From the NCBI GenBank assembly GCA_964236495.1, contig CAXSBR010000013.1, forward strand, positions 15,460 to 79,459: 64,000 nt of DNA, written 5' to 3'. The stretch comes from CAXSBR01 sp964236495 (GTDB lineage Bacteria; Actinomycetota; Actinomycetes; Mycobacteriales; Jatrophihabitantaceae). Position numbers and translations under genes: made by a program. Positions within the stretch are counted from its first letter, which is position 1. The number at the start of each line of letters is the position of its first letter. Of the stretch, positions 17,179-25,903 are shown one piece after another. Below the pieces are notes generated by a model. It ran no database searches, was not told where the DNA came from, and saw only the letters and a program-made list of their open reading frames with translations.

Positions 17179-18027
17179 TCAGAACAGCACCGTCGAGAAG
17201 GTGCCCACCTGCCGAAAGCCCAGCCGTCGATACATCGCCCGGGCGGCCTGGTTGTAGTCGTTGACGTAGAGGCTCGCCGTGGGCGCCAACTTCAGCGCGG
17301 CAGCCAGCACTGCAGCCGTCGCGGCGGTACCCATTCCGCGACCCCGCAGGCCTGGCTCGACCCAGACGCCCTGGATTTGAGTACATCGCGGAGACACGGC
17401 GGCGATCTCCGCCTTGAAGATCACGCGGCCGTCGTCGTCGAAACGGGCCAACGCCAAGCCGGCGTCGATCAACTGGGCCACCCGCGCGCGGTAGGGGGAC
17501 CGGGCGTCCGCGCGCGGCGCCTGCAGATCGAGTTCCTCGCTGAACATCGCCAGTGCCGCCGGGAGGTAGCGCGGCAGCTGCCGCGGTGTCACGACCTGTA
17601 CCAGGGGGTCGGGCGCAACGTCGGCGGCTCGGTCGGCGACGAGCAGCGGCTGGTCGGCGCGCCGTACCCGCGCTCGGCCCCAGCGGGCATTGCACGCCGG
17701 CCAGATCGCGTCCACATCTGCACGATGGCCGACGATGGAGGAGAACGTCCGGGGCCGAGCGGCGAGCCGGGTGGCGATGGTGTGCAGATCGGCGCCCGAG
17801 CCGGCCACAGGCATCAGATTTCCGCCCTTGAAGATCGCCGCGCGCAGACCGGCGGAGTCGTGCAGACCCCACAGCTGCCCGCCGAGGTCGAAGGGGGTGA
17901 GGCTGCGCGCACCGGCGACCCTGGAGTGCAACACACACTGGCCGACCGGATCCTGCTCGAGCAGCTCCAGTACCGCCGCGCGATCGGCGTCGCACAGCAT
18001 CCCGACGGGTGCGGGCGCGATCGTCAC
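17179..18027 (-). CDS. GNAT acetyltransferase with DUF4081 domain
   Basis: A 282-residue protein: an N-terminal DUF4081 region followed by a GNAT domain with the acetyl-CoA loop VEPGLRGRGMGTAA (near residue 220) and the C-terminal LYVNDYNQAARAMYRRLGF signature. The same gene stands directly before ispG in mycobacteria (Rv2867c position), so this is a conserved neighbour. The substrate is unknown. GTG at 18027 gives the family-like start VTIAPAPVG; the longer reading to 18162 would run into ispG and was rejected. Confidence 0.85.
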   Translation of the reverse strand: MTIAPAPVGMLCDADRAAVLELLEQDPVGQCVLHSRVAGARSLTPFDLGGQLWGLHDSAGLRAAIFKGGNLMPVAGSGADLHTIATRLAARPRTFSSIVGHRADVDAIWPACNARWGRARVRRADQPLLVADRAADVAPDPLVQVVTPRQLPRYLPAALAMFSEELDLQAPRADARSPYRARVAQLIDAGLALARFDDDGRVIFKAEIAAVSPRCTQIQGVWVEPGLRGRGMGTAATAAVLAAALKLAPTASLYVNDYNQAARAMYRRLGFRQVGTFSTVLF

Positions 18028-18100
18028 TGTCGGAACGTTACCGGCCCGATTTGCAGTCGTTCGCCACAGATGCGGGCCGGCGCAGCGACGTAGGGCACTG

Positions 18101-19288
18101 TCACCGCACCGCCACGACGGGCGCTCCCGACACCGTCGCCGTCTGCTCCATCTCCGCCGCAAGCCGCCGCGCCTCTTCGATCAGCGTCGCGACAATCATC
18201 GACTCGGGCACGGTCTTGACCACCTCGCCCCGTACGAAAATCTGGCCCTTGCCGTTACCGCTGGCCACACCCAAGTCTGCCTCGCGGGCCTCACCCGGGC
18301 CGTTGACGACGCACCCCATGACCGCCACCCGCAGCGGCACCGTCATTCCGGCCAGGCCCTCGGTGACCTGCTCGGCAAGGGTGTAGACGTCGACCTGGGC
18401 GCGCCCGCACGAGGGGCAGGACACGATCTCCAGCCGGCGCTGACGCAGATTCAGCGACTCCAGAATGGCCAGCCCGACCTTGATCTCCTCGACCGGTGGC
18501 GCGGACAGCGAGACCCGGATGGTGTCACCGATGCCCTGGCTGAGCAGCGCGCCGAAGGCTACCGAGGACTTGATGGTGCCCTGGAAGATCGGGCCGGCCT
18601 CGGTGACACCGAGGTGCAGTGGATAGTCGCACTGCTGGGCGAGCAGCTCGTAGGCGCGCACCATGATCACCGGGTCGTTGTGCTTCACCGAGATCTTGAA
18701 GTCGCGGAAGTCGTGCTCCTCGAACAGCGCCGCCTCGTTGAGTGCGGACTCCACCAGCGCCTCGGGCGTTGCCTTGCCGTACTTGGCCAGCAGCCGCTTG
18801 TCCAGCGATCCTGCGTTGACCCCGATGCGCAACGACACGCCTGCCGACGCCGCCGCCCGCGCAATTTCGCCCACCTTGTCGTCGAAGGCCTTGATGTTGC
18901 CCGGATTCACTCGCACAGCCGCGCATCCGGCGTCGATAGCGGCAAACACGTACTTGGGCTGGAAGTGGATGTCGGCGATCACCGGGATCTGGGACTTCCT
19001 AGCAATCGCGGGCAGTGCGTCGGCGTCGTCCTGGGTGGGGCAGGCCACCCGCACGATGTCGCAACCGGAGGCGGTCAGCTCTGCGATCTGCTGCAAGGTG
19101 GCGTTGATGTCAGAAGTCAGCGTCGTGGTCATCGACTGCACCGAGACGGGCGCGCCACCGCCCACGGCCACCTTGCCGACCTGGATCTGGCGTGACATCC
19201 GCCGCGGTGCTAGCACCGGAGGTGGCTCGGGAAGCGAACCGATCGTGGGCATGCCGAGCGACACCGGAGCAATGGTCACGTTTCTCAT
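18101..19288 (-). CDS. ispG: 4-hydroxy-3-methylbut-2-enyl diphosphate synthase (flavodoxin)
   Basis: Iron-sulphur enzyme of the MEP isoprenoid pathway that converts MEcPP to HMBPP. The 395-residue protein has the TIM-barrel half (VSVQSMTTT, VRVACPTQDDADAL, RVNPGNI) and the C-terminal 4Fe-4S half with cysteines in VSCPSCGRAQ and GCVVNGPGEAREADLG. It is directly downstream of rseP and dxr, the usual actinobacterial block, so two MEP genes are linked here. The ATG at 19288 is used; a GTG three codons in is equally possible. Confidence 0.97.
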   Translation of the reverse strand: MRNVTIAPVSLGMPTIGSLPEPPPVLAPRRMSRQIQVGKVAVGGGAPVSVQSMTTTLTSDINATLQQIAELTASGCDIVRVACPTQDDADALPAIARKSQIPVIADIHFQPKYVFAAIDAGCAAVRVNPGNIKAFDDKVGEIARAAASAGVSLRIGVNAGSLDKRLLAKYGKATPEALVESALNEAALFEEHDFRDFKISVKHNDPVIMVRAYELLAQQCDYPLHLGVTEAGPIFQGTIKSSVAFGALLSQGIGDTIRVSLSAPPVEEIKVGLAILESLNLRQRRLEIVSCPSCGRAQVDVYTLAEQVTEGLAGMTVPLRVAVMGCVVNGPGEAREADLGVASGNGKGQIFVRGEVVKTVPESMIVATLIEEARRLAAEMEQTATVSGAPVVAVR

Positions 19289-19330
19289 TATCCGCTCGTC
19301 GGGCGACGCCTGGCTCGTTCGGCGGCGCGG

Positions 19331-20659
19331 TCAGCCGGTCAGGTTTATCGGAGAGACAATGTCGGCGTAGACGACGAGCAAGGTGAAGGCAAGCAGGATC
19401 GAGGCGACGCCGTACAGAACGGGCACCATCTGCGCGGTGTCGACGTAGATCAGGCGTCGGGGCGGTTGCACCTCGCCGGGCGCGCGCCGGCGCCCAGCAC
19501 GCCATTCGGCCAGCCTGCGCTTGACGATCTCCAGCATGGCGCCGGCGACGTGCCCGCCGTCGAGCGGCAACAGCGGCACCAGGTTGAACAGGAACAGCAG
19601 CAGGTTGACCCCGGCCAGCAGCGCGAGCAGGAAGTAAATCTTGTCCAGCACGTCCAACGATGACGACGCCACCTGCCCGCCCATCCGGCCCAGGCCGACG
19701 ACGCCCACAGCGCCCTGCGCATCGCGCTGATGGCCCTGGAACACGGTGCCGAACAGGCTGCCGATCTTGGCCGGGAAGTTGCCCAGCGCATCGACGCCCC
19801 GGAGGAACTGGGTGCCGATCTGGCCGGGGATCGCGATCGGGCTGACCCGCTGATAGGTATCGGTGGTGCCCACGCCGATGAAGCCGGCAACCTTGGTCCG
19901 GTTGCTGGTGTCGTCGACGTACTTGAGGTTGCGCACCGGGGTCAGGCGCACGTCGAGATCCCGGCCGGCTCGGGCGATGCGCAGGGTGAGCGATGTGCCG
20001 GCCGAGCGCTCGATGACCTTGACCGTGTCGGTCCACTTCTTCATCGGTACGCCATTGACGGCCAAGATCCGGTCGCCGGATTTCAGTACCGACGCGGCCG
20101 GAGCCGGCTGGGTGCCGGTAGGACACGAGCCGTCGACGGGCAGCGCAGGTGCGGTGGCACCGGCGGGCACCACGCAGCGCGAGACGTCGGCGACCCGGTT
20201 CGTGGGCTGCTTCACCCCGATCGCGCCGAGTAGAAGCACCGTCAGCACGACGTAGATCAGCAGGTTCATGGACGGCCCGCCGACCATGACGATGATTTTC
20301 TTCCAGGGCGCCAGGCGGTAGAACTCGCGCGGGCCGTCCTCAGGCTGGACATCGGCGCGACTGCTGGCCCGGAAGTCCTCGGCCATCGTGGCCAACCGCC
20401 GCGGCCACCGCGAGCGGCTACCGTCCTGGCGCGGCGGAATCATGCCGATCATGCGGATGTATCCACCAAGCGGAATCGCCTTGACGCCGTACTCGGTCTC
20501 CCCACGTCGGCGTGACCAGAGCGTCGGACCGAACCCGACCATGTATTGCGTGACCTTGACGCCGAACTTCTTGGCCGGCACCAGGTGGCCTATCTCATGC
20601 AACGCGATCGAGGCGAGCAGGCCGAAGGCGAAGGCCAGCACGCCCAGGGTGTACAGCAT
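19331..20659 (-). CDS. rseP: Site-2 zinc metalloprotease (RseP/Rip1 family)
   Basis: Intramembrane protease that cuts anti-sigma factors and other membrane substrates. The 442-residue protein has the zinc motif HEIGH at residues 21-25 in the first membrane helix, a PDZ domain in the middle (KSGDRILAVNGVPMKKW), and the second active-site motif NLVPLLPLDGGH in a later helix. It lies between dxr and ispG exactly as Rip1 does in mycobacteria. No anti-sigma gene is visible nearby, so targets cannot be read from context. Confidence 0.93.
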   Translation of the reverse strand: MLYTLGVLAFAFGLLASIALHEIGHLVPAKKFGVKVTQYMVGFGPTLWSRRRGETEYGVKAIPLGGYIRMIGMIPPRQDGSRSRWPRRLATMAEDFRASSRADVQPEDGPREFYRLAPWKKIIVMVGGPSMNLLIYVVLTVLLLGAIGVKQPTNRVADVSRCVVPAGATAPALPVDGSCPTGTQPAPAASVLKSGDRILAVNGVPMKKWTDTVKVIERSAGTSLTLRIARAGRDLDVRLTPVRNLKYVDDTSNRTKVAGFIGVGTTDTYQRVSPIAIPGQIGTQFLRGVDALGNFPAKIGSLFGTVFQGHQRDAQGAVGVVGLGRMGGQVASSSLDVLDKIYFLLALLAGVNLLLFLFNLVPLLPLDGGHVAGAMLEIVKRRLAEWRAGRRRAPGEVQPPRRLIYVDTAQMVPVLYGVASILLAFTLLVVYADIVSPINLTG

Positions 20660-20698
20660 CCGGTGCCTCTCGATTGCTCCCCGCGTAACGGACTGCGT

Positions 20699-21916
20699 CT
20701 ACCGGGCGCGGTTCAGATACCGTTCAGTCTCGCGGCGAGCCCAGTCCTGCGCCTGTTCAACGTCTTCGACGGTACCGGGGGTTCCCGCGGCGGCATGGTG
20801 AGAGGCCAGCCACTGCTCGAGCACCGCCGCGATCCCGTCGGTGATGTCGAGGAAGCTGCAGCGGCCCGACGTGAACGCCTCGACCAGATCCTCGTTGGCG
20901 GCGTTGTACACAGCGGGCGCGCAGCCGCCGGCAGCGCCGGCTTCGCGCGCCAGCATCACCGCGGGAAAGGCGACATCGTCGAGCGGTTCGAACGTCCACG
21001 CGGTCGCGGTGGTCCAGTCCAGCCGTTTCGCCGCGCCCGGCACGCGCTCGGGCCAGGCGAGCGCGAGCGCGATCGGCAGGCACATGTCAGGTGGGCTCGC
21101 CTGCGCCAGGGTGGCACCGTCGACGAACTCGACCATGGAGTGCACCACCGACTGCGGATGGACGACGACGTCGATGCGGTCATAAGGCACGTCGAACAGC
21201 AGCCGTGCCTCGATAACCTCGAGGCCTTTGTTGACCAGCGTGGCGCTGTTAATGGTGATCAACGGACCCATCGCCCAGGTGGGATGGGCCATCGCCTGCG
21301 CGGGCGTGACATCGGCGAGCTCGCTGCGGTTGCGCCCGCGGAACGGGCCGCCACTGGCGGTTACCACCAGGCGCCGAACTTCGGCCGCGGTGCCCGAGCG
21401 CAGGCACTGCGCGAGCGCCGAGTGCTCAGAATCGACCGGGATCAGCTGGCCGGGCCGGGCGCGCTCGAGCACCAGCGGACCACCCGCGATCAGTGATTCC
21501 TTGTTCGCCAGCGCCACGGTCCGCCCGGCTTCCAGGGCGGCCAGGGTGGCACGCAGGCCCTGGTGTCCGGCGACGGCGTTAAGCACGACGTCGGCTTCAC
21601 GAGCGGCGATCTCGACCGCGGCGCCCGGGCCGTCGATGATCTCGGGCAGCGGGCCGTCCGACCAGCGCGGACGCAGAAGTTCACGCAGCTGCTGCCCGGC
21701 GCCGGCTCGGCTCACGCCCACGACGCTCGGGCGCGCGCTGAGAACCTGGTCGGCCAGGGCCGGCAGGTTCGATCCACCGCTGGCCAGCGCGGCAACATCG
21801 AATCGACCGTCGGCGCGGGCAATGACGTCCAGGGTCTGGGTGCCGATGGAACCGGTACTGCCCAGCAGCGTCACCCGCCGGACTTGCGGATCGGCGGGCC
21901 TTGCGTGGGAGCTCAC
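20699..21916 (-). CDS. dxr: 1-deoxy-D-xylulose-5-phosphate reductoisomerase
   Basis: NADPH-dependent enzyme of the MEP pathway producing 2-C-methyl-D-erythritol 4-phosphate. The 405-residue protein has the NADPH-binding GSTGSIG near residue 19, the ALANKESLIAGG motif, SASGGPFRG-type TASGGPFRG and the metal-binding SEHSALAQCL stretch. It is within the usual length. It starts 44 bases from the divergent DUF2631 gene. Probably co-transcribed with rseP and ispG. Confidence 0.97.
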   Translation of the reverse strand: MSSHARPADPQVRRVTLLGSTGSIGTQTLDVIARADGRFDVAALASGGSNLPALADQVLSARPSVVGVSRAGAGQQLRELLRPRWSDGPLPEIIDGPGAAVEIAAREADVVLNAVAGHQGLRATLAALEAGRTVALANKESLIAGGPLVLERARPGQLIPVDSEHSALAQCLRSGTAAEVRRLVVTASGGPFRGRNRSELADVTPAQAMAHPTWAMGPLITINSATLVNKGLEVIEARLLFDVPYDRIDVVVHPQSVVHSMVEFVDGATLAQASPPDMCLPIALALAWPERVPGAAKRLDWTTATAWTFEPLDDVAFPAVMLAREAGAAGGCAPAVYNAANEDLVEAFTSGRCSFLDITDGIAAVLEQWLASHHAAAGTPGTVEDVEQAQDWARRETERYLNRAR

Positions 21917-21960
21917 CAGGCCATTCTCGCTGCCGGGCGCACCCGTGTCAGAATTGGGTC

Positions 21961-22239
21961 ATGTCAGCCGTCGAGCGCGCGTCGAAGCATGCCGGAATCG
22001 ATATCAGCGCAGACCAGCACCCGATCACGCACGAGAAGCCTGAGGACTGGGGCTGGCACGCCGACTTCAGCAAGCTGGCGCGCATCGGTGGCGTGATCTC
22101 GATACTCGTGCTGCTGATCGGCCTGACGTCCACGCACTACAACAACGCCGGCACCGCGGGCATCCTGCTCTGCATCGGGCTGCTCGTCGTCGGCCTCATC
22201 GCCGATTCGCACTACCGCAAGCACTCGTTCCGGCGCTGA
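21961..22239 (+). CDS. DUF2631 small membrane protein
   Basis: A 92-residue protein with a hydrophilic N-terminal part (HEKPEDWGWH), two membrane helices (about residues 44-62 and 68-82) and a basic C-terminal end. It is a known actinobacterial family of unknown function that often lies beside dxr. The ATG at 21961 has no ribosome site; a -10-like CAGAAT ends six bases upstream, so the mRNA may be leaderless. An upstream extension to 21901 would overlap the dxr start and is rejected. Confidence 0.85.
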   Translation: MSAVERASKHAGIDISADQHPITHEKPEDWGWHADFSKLARIGGVISILVLLIGLTSTHYNNAGTAGILLCIGLLVVGLIADSHYRKHSFRR

Positions 22240-22256
22240 CTGGTGCCGGCCAGCGA

Positions 22257-23498
22257 TCAGACCGGCAGTTCGCGCAGTCCCCACGGCGACTGGTAGTCCC
22301 CGGCCAGAAGGTCCAGGAACGGCCGGGCCGGCAACGCCTCGGGCCCGACGACGCCGGCACCGCTCCACTGCCCGGTGGCGATCAACTCCAGCGCGACGAT
22401 CGGATTGACCGCGGTCTGCCACACAACGGCCTGGGCTCCGTATTCGCGCATCGACCACTCGTTGTCCACGACGTGGTACAGATACGTCGAGCGCGGTTGG
22501 CCGTCCTTGCCGGTGCCACGCACCCACAGTCCGGCGCAGGTCTTGCCCGTCATCCTGGGTCCGAGTTCGGCCGGGTTGGGAAGTGCCGCGGCCACCACGT
22601 CGCGTGGTGAGACCGTCACCTTCGCTCGGCTACCGTCGGGCAGCGTGGCGTCGACGCTCACGCCGGCGGTGGAGTCCAGTCGGAGTTTGTGCAGCGTCTG
22701 CAGCACGTCGATGAAGTCCTGACCCAGCCCGTACTTGAACGTCGCCCGCTTGACGTCGAGCCAGCGCGGAATCAGCAGCACCTCCTCGTGCTCGACGTTG
22801 ACGCATTCCACCGGTCCGATGCCCTCCGGGAAGTCGAAGATCTCCGCGCCCGAGAACGGCTCGGTGGTGAACCAGCCACGGTTCTTTTCATAGACCACCG
22901 GCGGGTTGAGGCACTCCTCGATCGTGGTCCAGATGGAGAACGAGGGCGCGAAGTCGTACCCCTCGACGACGAGATTGGCGCCGTCGCGCACACCGGCCTC
23001 GTCGATCTCGCTGAACAACTCGTCGGCTGCGTGGCGGGCGAATACATCGGACAGCCCGGGTTCGACACCCATGCCGACGACGGCCAACCGGCCGGCGTCG
23101 ACCCACTGCCCGTCCAGCGCGAACTGCTCGTCGCCCAGCTTCACGCCGGTCTGCTCGTAGGGCCGCTCGGGATGCGGCACGGACAGTGACGCCGCCATGT
23201 CCAGATAGTGAATCCCACACTTCAGCGCAGCGCGGAAGATCGGCATTGTGAAGCGTGGATCGGTTGCGCCCAGGACGGCGTCGGCATGGACCTCGGCGAT
23301 CAGTGCCTCGATCGCCGACTGGTCGGAGGCGTCGACCTGACGGGCGGAGAAGCGGTCGTCGTGCGTGTTCCGCGCCGCCGCGTGGGCCCGATCAAGGTCG
23401 TAGTCGGCCATGATGACGGCTTCGAACACGGCCCGCCGGGCGGCGATCAAACCAGCCGCCGAACCGACCCCGCCGGCACCGACGATGAGAAGACGCAT
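22257..23498 (-). CDS. Saccharopine dehydrogenase-like NAD(P)-dependent enzyme
   Basis: A 413-residue protein with an N-terminal Rossmann fold (GAGGVG at residues 7-12, then DYDLDRA) and the C-terminal domain typical of the saccharopine dehydrogenase / carboxynorspermidine synthase superfamily. It has GIHYLDMAAS and VVGMGVEPGLSD, which are shared by that group. The reaction is probably reductive or oxidative coupling of an amine with a keto acid or aldehyde, but the substrate is unknown. It diverges from the amino acid permease and probably belongs to the amine-catabolic island at 23.6-30.6 kb. ATG 23498 lies six bases after a TATAGT -10 box. Confidence 0.8.
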   Translation of the reverse strand: MRLLIVGAGGVGSAAGLIAARRAVFEAVIMADYDLDRAHAAARNTHDDRFSARQVDASDQSAIEALIAEVHADAVLGATDPRFTMPIFRAALKCGIHYLDMAASLSVPHPERPYEQTGVKLGDEQFALDGQWVDAGRLAVVGMGVEPGLSDVFARHAADELFSEIDEAGVRDGANLVVEGYDFAPSFSIWTTIEECLNPPVVYEKNRGWFTTEPFSGAEIFDFPEGIGPVECVNVEHEEVLLIPRWLDVKRATFKYGLGQDFIDVLQTLHKLRLDSTAGVSVDATLPDGSRAKVTVSPRDVVAAALPNPAELGPRMTGKTCAGLWVRGTGKDGQPRSTYLYHVVDNEWSMREYGAQAVVWQTAVNPIVALELIATGQWSGAGVVGPEALPARPFLDLLAGDYQSPWGLRELPV

Positions 23499-23504
23499 GC
23501 CGGC

Positions 23505-23530
23505 ACTATAGAGGCGTTCCGACAACGGAA
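23505..23530 (-). promoter_or_regulatory. Leaderless promoter and small inverted repeat
   Basis: On the minus strand TATAGT (plus 23505-23510) ends six bases before the ATG of the saccharopine dehydrogenase-like gene, the spacing expected for a leaderless transcript. Just upstream is an inverted repeat TTCCG-N4-CGGAA (23517-23530) that could be an operator. No clear -35 box. Confidence 0.45.
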
Positions 23531-23566
23531 TCCACCGCTGGAAACACACTCATAACGCGAATGGAC

Positions 23567-23595
23567 TTGCCTTTACGGGCAAACCCTGCGATAAA
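23567..23595 (+). promoter_or_regulatory. Promoter of the permease gene with TTGCC/GGCAA repeat
   Basis: TTGCCT (23567-23572), a 17-base spacer and GATAAA (23590-23595) form a plausible -35/-10 pair. The -35 box is one arm of an inverted repeat TTGCC-N6-GGCAA (23567-23582). Confidence 0.45.
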
Positions 23596-23635
23596 CGCAG
23601 AACACCGATACGCCCTGCGACCGGAAGAGCCGCCG

Positions 23636-25273
23636 ATGAGCACAGTGACCGAACGTCATCCCTCCGCCGACGATGGTGGCAAAGGGCTCAAAACCGGCGC
23701 CCTCGGGCTCGCCTCCAGCATCGTGATCGGCGTTGCGTCGACGGCCCCGGCCTACAGCCTGGCCGCCACGCTCGGTTTCATCGTCGCCCTTGTCGGACTG
23801 CAGTCGCCGGCGATCATCGTGCTGGCGTTCGTGCCGATCTTGTTCGTCTCCATCGGCTACCAACAGCTCAACAAGCGCGAGCCCGACTGCGGCACCACCT
23901 TCACCTGGGCGACGAAAGCATTCGGCCCCAAGACGGGCTGGCTGGGCGGCTGGGGCATTATCGCCGCCGACGTGCTGGTCATGGCTTCGCTGGCCCAGGT
24001 GGCCGGTCAGTACGTGTTCCTGCTCTTCGGCGCCGACGGCATCGGCAGCAATGCCGCCAGCGGCTGGGTGCTGTTGGTGGGCCTGCTGTGGATGGCCGTA
24101 ATGACCTGGATCTGCTACCGGGGCATCGAGCTGTCCGCGCGCATCCAGCAGTTCCTATTGGCGCTGGAGGTAGTCGTGCTGGTGATCTTCGCGGTCACCG
24201 CCTTGGTCAAGGTTTACGGCAACAGCGGGCCCGCCACCGCCATGCATCCCTCGCTGTCGTGGTTCAACCCGTTCCACATCGGAAGCATCAACACCTTCGC
24301 TCAAGGCATCATCCTGATGCTGTTCATCTACTGGGGCTGGGACTCCGCGGTCTCGGTGAACGAGGAGACCAAGGACCGCGACAAGACCCCGGGCCGCGCG
24401 GCGGTCATTTCCACCGTGCTGCTGCTGGTCACCTACGTCATCGTCGGCGTGGCCGCGCAGGCCTTCGCCGGTGTGGGTGACAAAGGCATCGGCCTGGCCA
24501 ACGCGGACAACTCATCGGACATCCTGTCCGTCGTCGGCAACGCAGTCTTCGGCACGTCGGGCTTCGGCTCGGTGATGGGCAAGCTGCTCATCCTGCTGGT
24601 GCTGACGTCGGCGGCCGCGTCGACGCAGACGACGATCCTGCCCACCGCACGAACCACGCTGTCAATGGCGGCCTATCGGTCGATCCCGGCCCGGTTTGCA
24701 CACGTGAGCGCGAAGTACCTGACCCCCACGCAGTCCACGCTCTGGATGGGCGGGGTCTCGGCACTGTTCTACGTGGCGGTGAACTTCTACTCCGATGCCG
24801 GTCTGATTGCCGACGCGGTAACCGCGATCGGAATGCTCATCGCGTTCTATTACGGGCTGACCGGCTTCGCGTGCGCCTGGTACTACCGCCGAGAACTGAG
24901 CGGCGTGAAGAATCTGTTCCTGCGCGGAATCATTCCGGCCCTTGGCGGGCTGATGCTGTTCGCCGGGTTGATCCTTACCGCGGTCCAGGACTGGAAGCCG
25001 GTCAACAGCTACGTCGTGTGGCACATGCCGTTCGCACCGCACTGGCAGATCGGCTTCGCCTTCATCCTCGGCATCGGGTCGATGGTGGTGGGAGTGCTTC
25101 TCATGCTCCTTTGCACGCGGGTGTATCGGGCGTTCTTCCGCGGCGAAACGCTCAACAGGAGCACGCCGACGTTCCTTCCCGACGACGCTGTACTCACTTC
25201 GGATTTGGCGGGTCCGGGCGGTATCGGCCACTCGACCGGCGACGGTGGAGCGACGAGTTTGCGCAAGGTCTAG
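23636..25273 (+). CDS. APC family amino acid/amine permease
   Basis: A 545-residue membrane transporter of the amino acid-polyamine-organocation superfamily, with about twelve hydrophobic helices. The first helix carries the family hallmark VIGVASTAPAYSLAATLG, and later helices hold YWGWDSAVSVNEET and the ASTQTTILPTARTTLSMA stretch. It probably brings in the amino compound used by the following enzymes. The ATG at 23636 has GGAAGAG seven bases upstream; the longer reading from 23561 covers the promoter. It heads a run of six plus-strand genes and diverges from the saccharopine dehydrogenase-like gene. Confidence 0.88.
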   Translation: MSTVTERHPSADDGGKGLKTGALGLASSIVIGVASTAPAYSLAATLGFIVALVGLQSPAIIVLAFVPILFVSIGYQQLNKREPDCGTTFTWATKAFGPKTGWLGGWGIIAADVLVMASLAQVAGQYVFLLFGADGIGSNAASGWVLLVGLLWMAVMTWICYRGIELSARIQQFLLALEVVVLVIFAVTALVKVYGNSGPATAMHPSLSWFNPFHIGSINTFAQGIILMLFIYWGWDSAVSVNEETKDRDKTPGRAAVISTVLLLVTYVIVGVAAQAFAGVGDKGIGLANADNSSDILSVVGNAVFGTSGFGSVMGKLLILLVLTSAAASTQTTILPTARTTLSMAAYRSIPARFAHVSAKYLTPTQSTLWMGGVSALFYVAVNFYSDAGLIADAVTAIGMLIAFYYGLTGFACAWYYRRELSGVKNLFLRGIIPALGGLMLFAGLILTAVQDWKPVNSYVVWHMPFAPHWQIGFAFILGIGSMVVGVLLMLLCTRVYRAFFRGETLNRSTPTFLPDDAVLTSDLAGPGGIGHSTGDGGATSLRKV

Positions 25274-25373
25274 CCAGACAAGCGTTACTGCCGCCACCGC
25301 GTAACCCGTTGCGATTTGCGGCTCATCGCGACGAATTCCATACCTGTTAGGGGCAGTTCGCAACGAAAAGGTG

Positions 25374-25402
25374 TTGCCAGACGATGATCAATACGGCACA
25401 AT
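25374..25402 (+). promoter_or_regulatory. Promoter of the Lrp-type regulator
   Basis: TTGCCA (25374-25379), exactly 17 bases, then CACAAT (25397-25402), 30 bases before the start codon. The promoter is flanked by TTGCC (25374) and GGCAA (25403-25407), and a GCAAC-N8-GTTGC repeat (25360-25377) overlaps the -35 box, consistent with autoregulation. Confidence 0.5.
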
Positions 25403-25432
25403 GGCAAGCACCTCAGGCTGGAAGCCGGTGAC

Positions 25433-25876
25433 ATGCAGATCGACGAAACGTCCAAGAAGATCATCACGCAGCTGCAGGAAGACGGCCGCCGGGCCTACGC
25501 CACCATCGGCAAGGCGGTCGGGCTGTCTGAGGCGGCTGTTCGCCAGCGCGTGCAGAAGCTCACCGACTCCGGCGTCATTCAGATTGTCGCGGTCACCGAT
25601 CCACTACAGACCGGATTCCACCGTGAGGCCATGATCGGCGTCAACGTGGACGGCGATCTGGAAGCGGTGGCCGATGAGCTGTGCATGATCACCGATGTCG
25701 ACTACGTCGTGATCACGGCTGGGTCGTTCGACATCATCTGCGAAGTGCTGGCGGTGGACGACGACCATCTCCTCGAGGTGCTGCGCCGCATCCGCGGCAT
25801 CGCTGGAATCCGGCGCACCGAATCGTTCATGTACCTCCGGCTCAAGAAGCAGACCTACAACTGGGGCATCCACTAA
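25433..25876 (+). CDS. Lrp/AsnC family transcriptional regulator
   Basis: A 147-residue regulator with an N-terminal winged helix-turn-helix (DETSKKIITQLQEDGRRAYATIG… through AVRQRVQKLTDSGVI) and a C-terminal RAM ligand-binding domain (EAMIGVNVDGDLEAVADEL…GSFDIICEV). Such proteins sense amino acids and usually control the adjacent operon. GGAAG lies eight bases before the ATG. It sits between a permease and an aminotransferase and upstream of ald; AldR, an Lrp-type protein, controls ald in mycobacteria, so it may regulate this whole island. Confidence 0.92.
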   Translation: MQIDETSKKIITQLQEDGRRAYATIGKAVGLSEAAVRQRVQKLTDSGVIQIVAVTDPLQTGFHREAMIGVNVDGDLEAVADELCMITDVDYVVITAGSFDIICEVLAVDDDHLLEVLRRIRGIAGIRRTESFMYLRLKKQTYNWGIH

Positions 25877-25903
25877 TTCTGGGTGCCCGGAAGCGAGTCA
25901 GCA

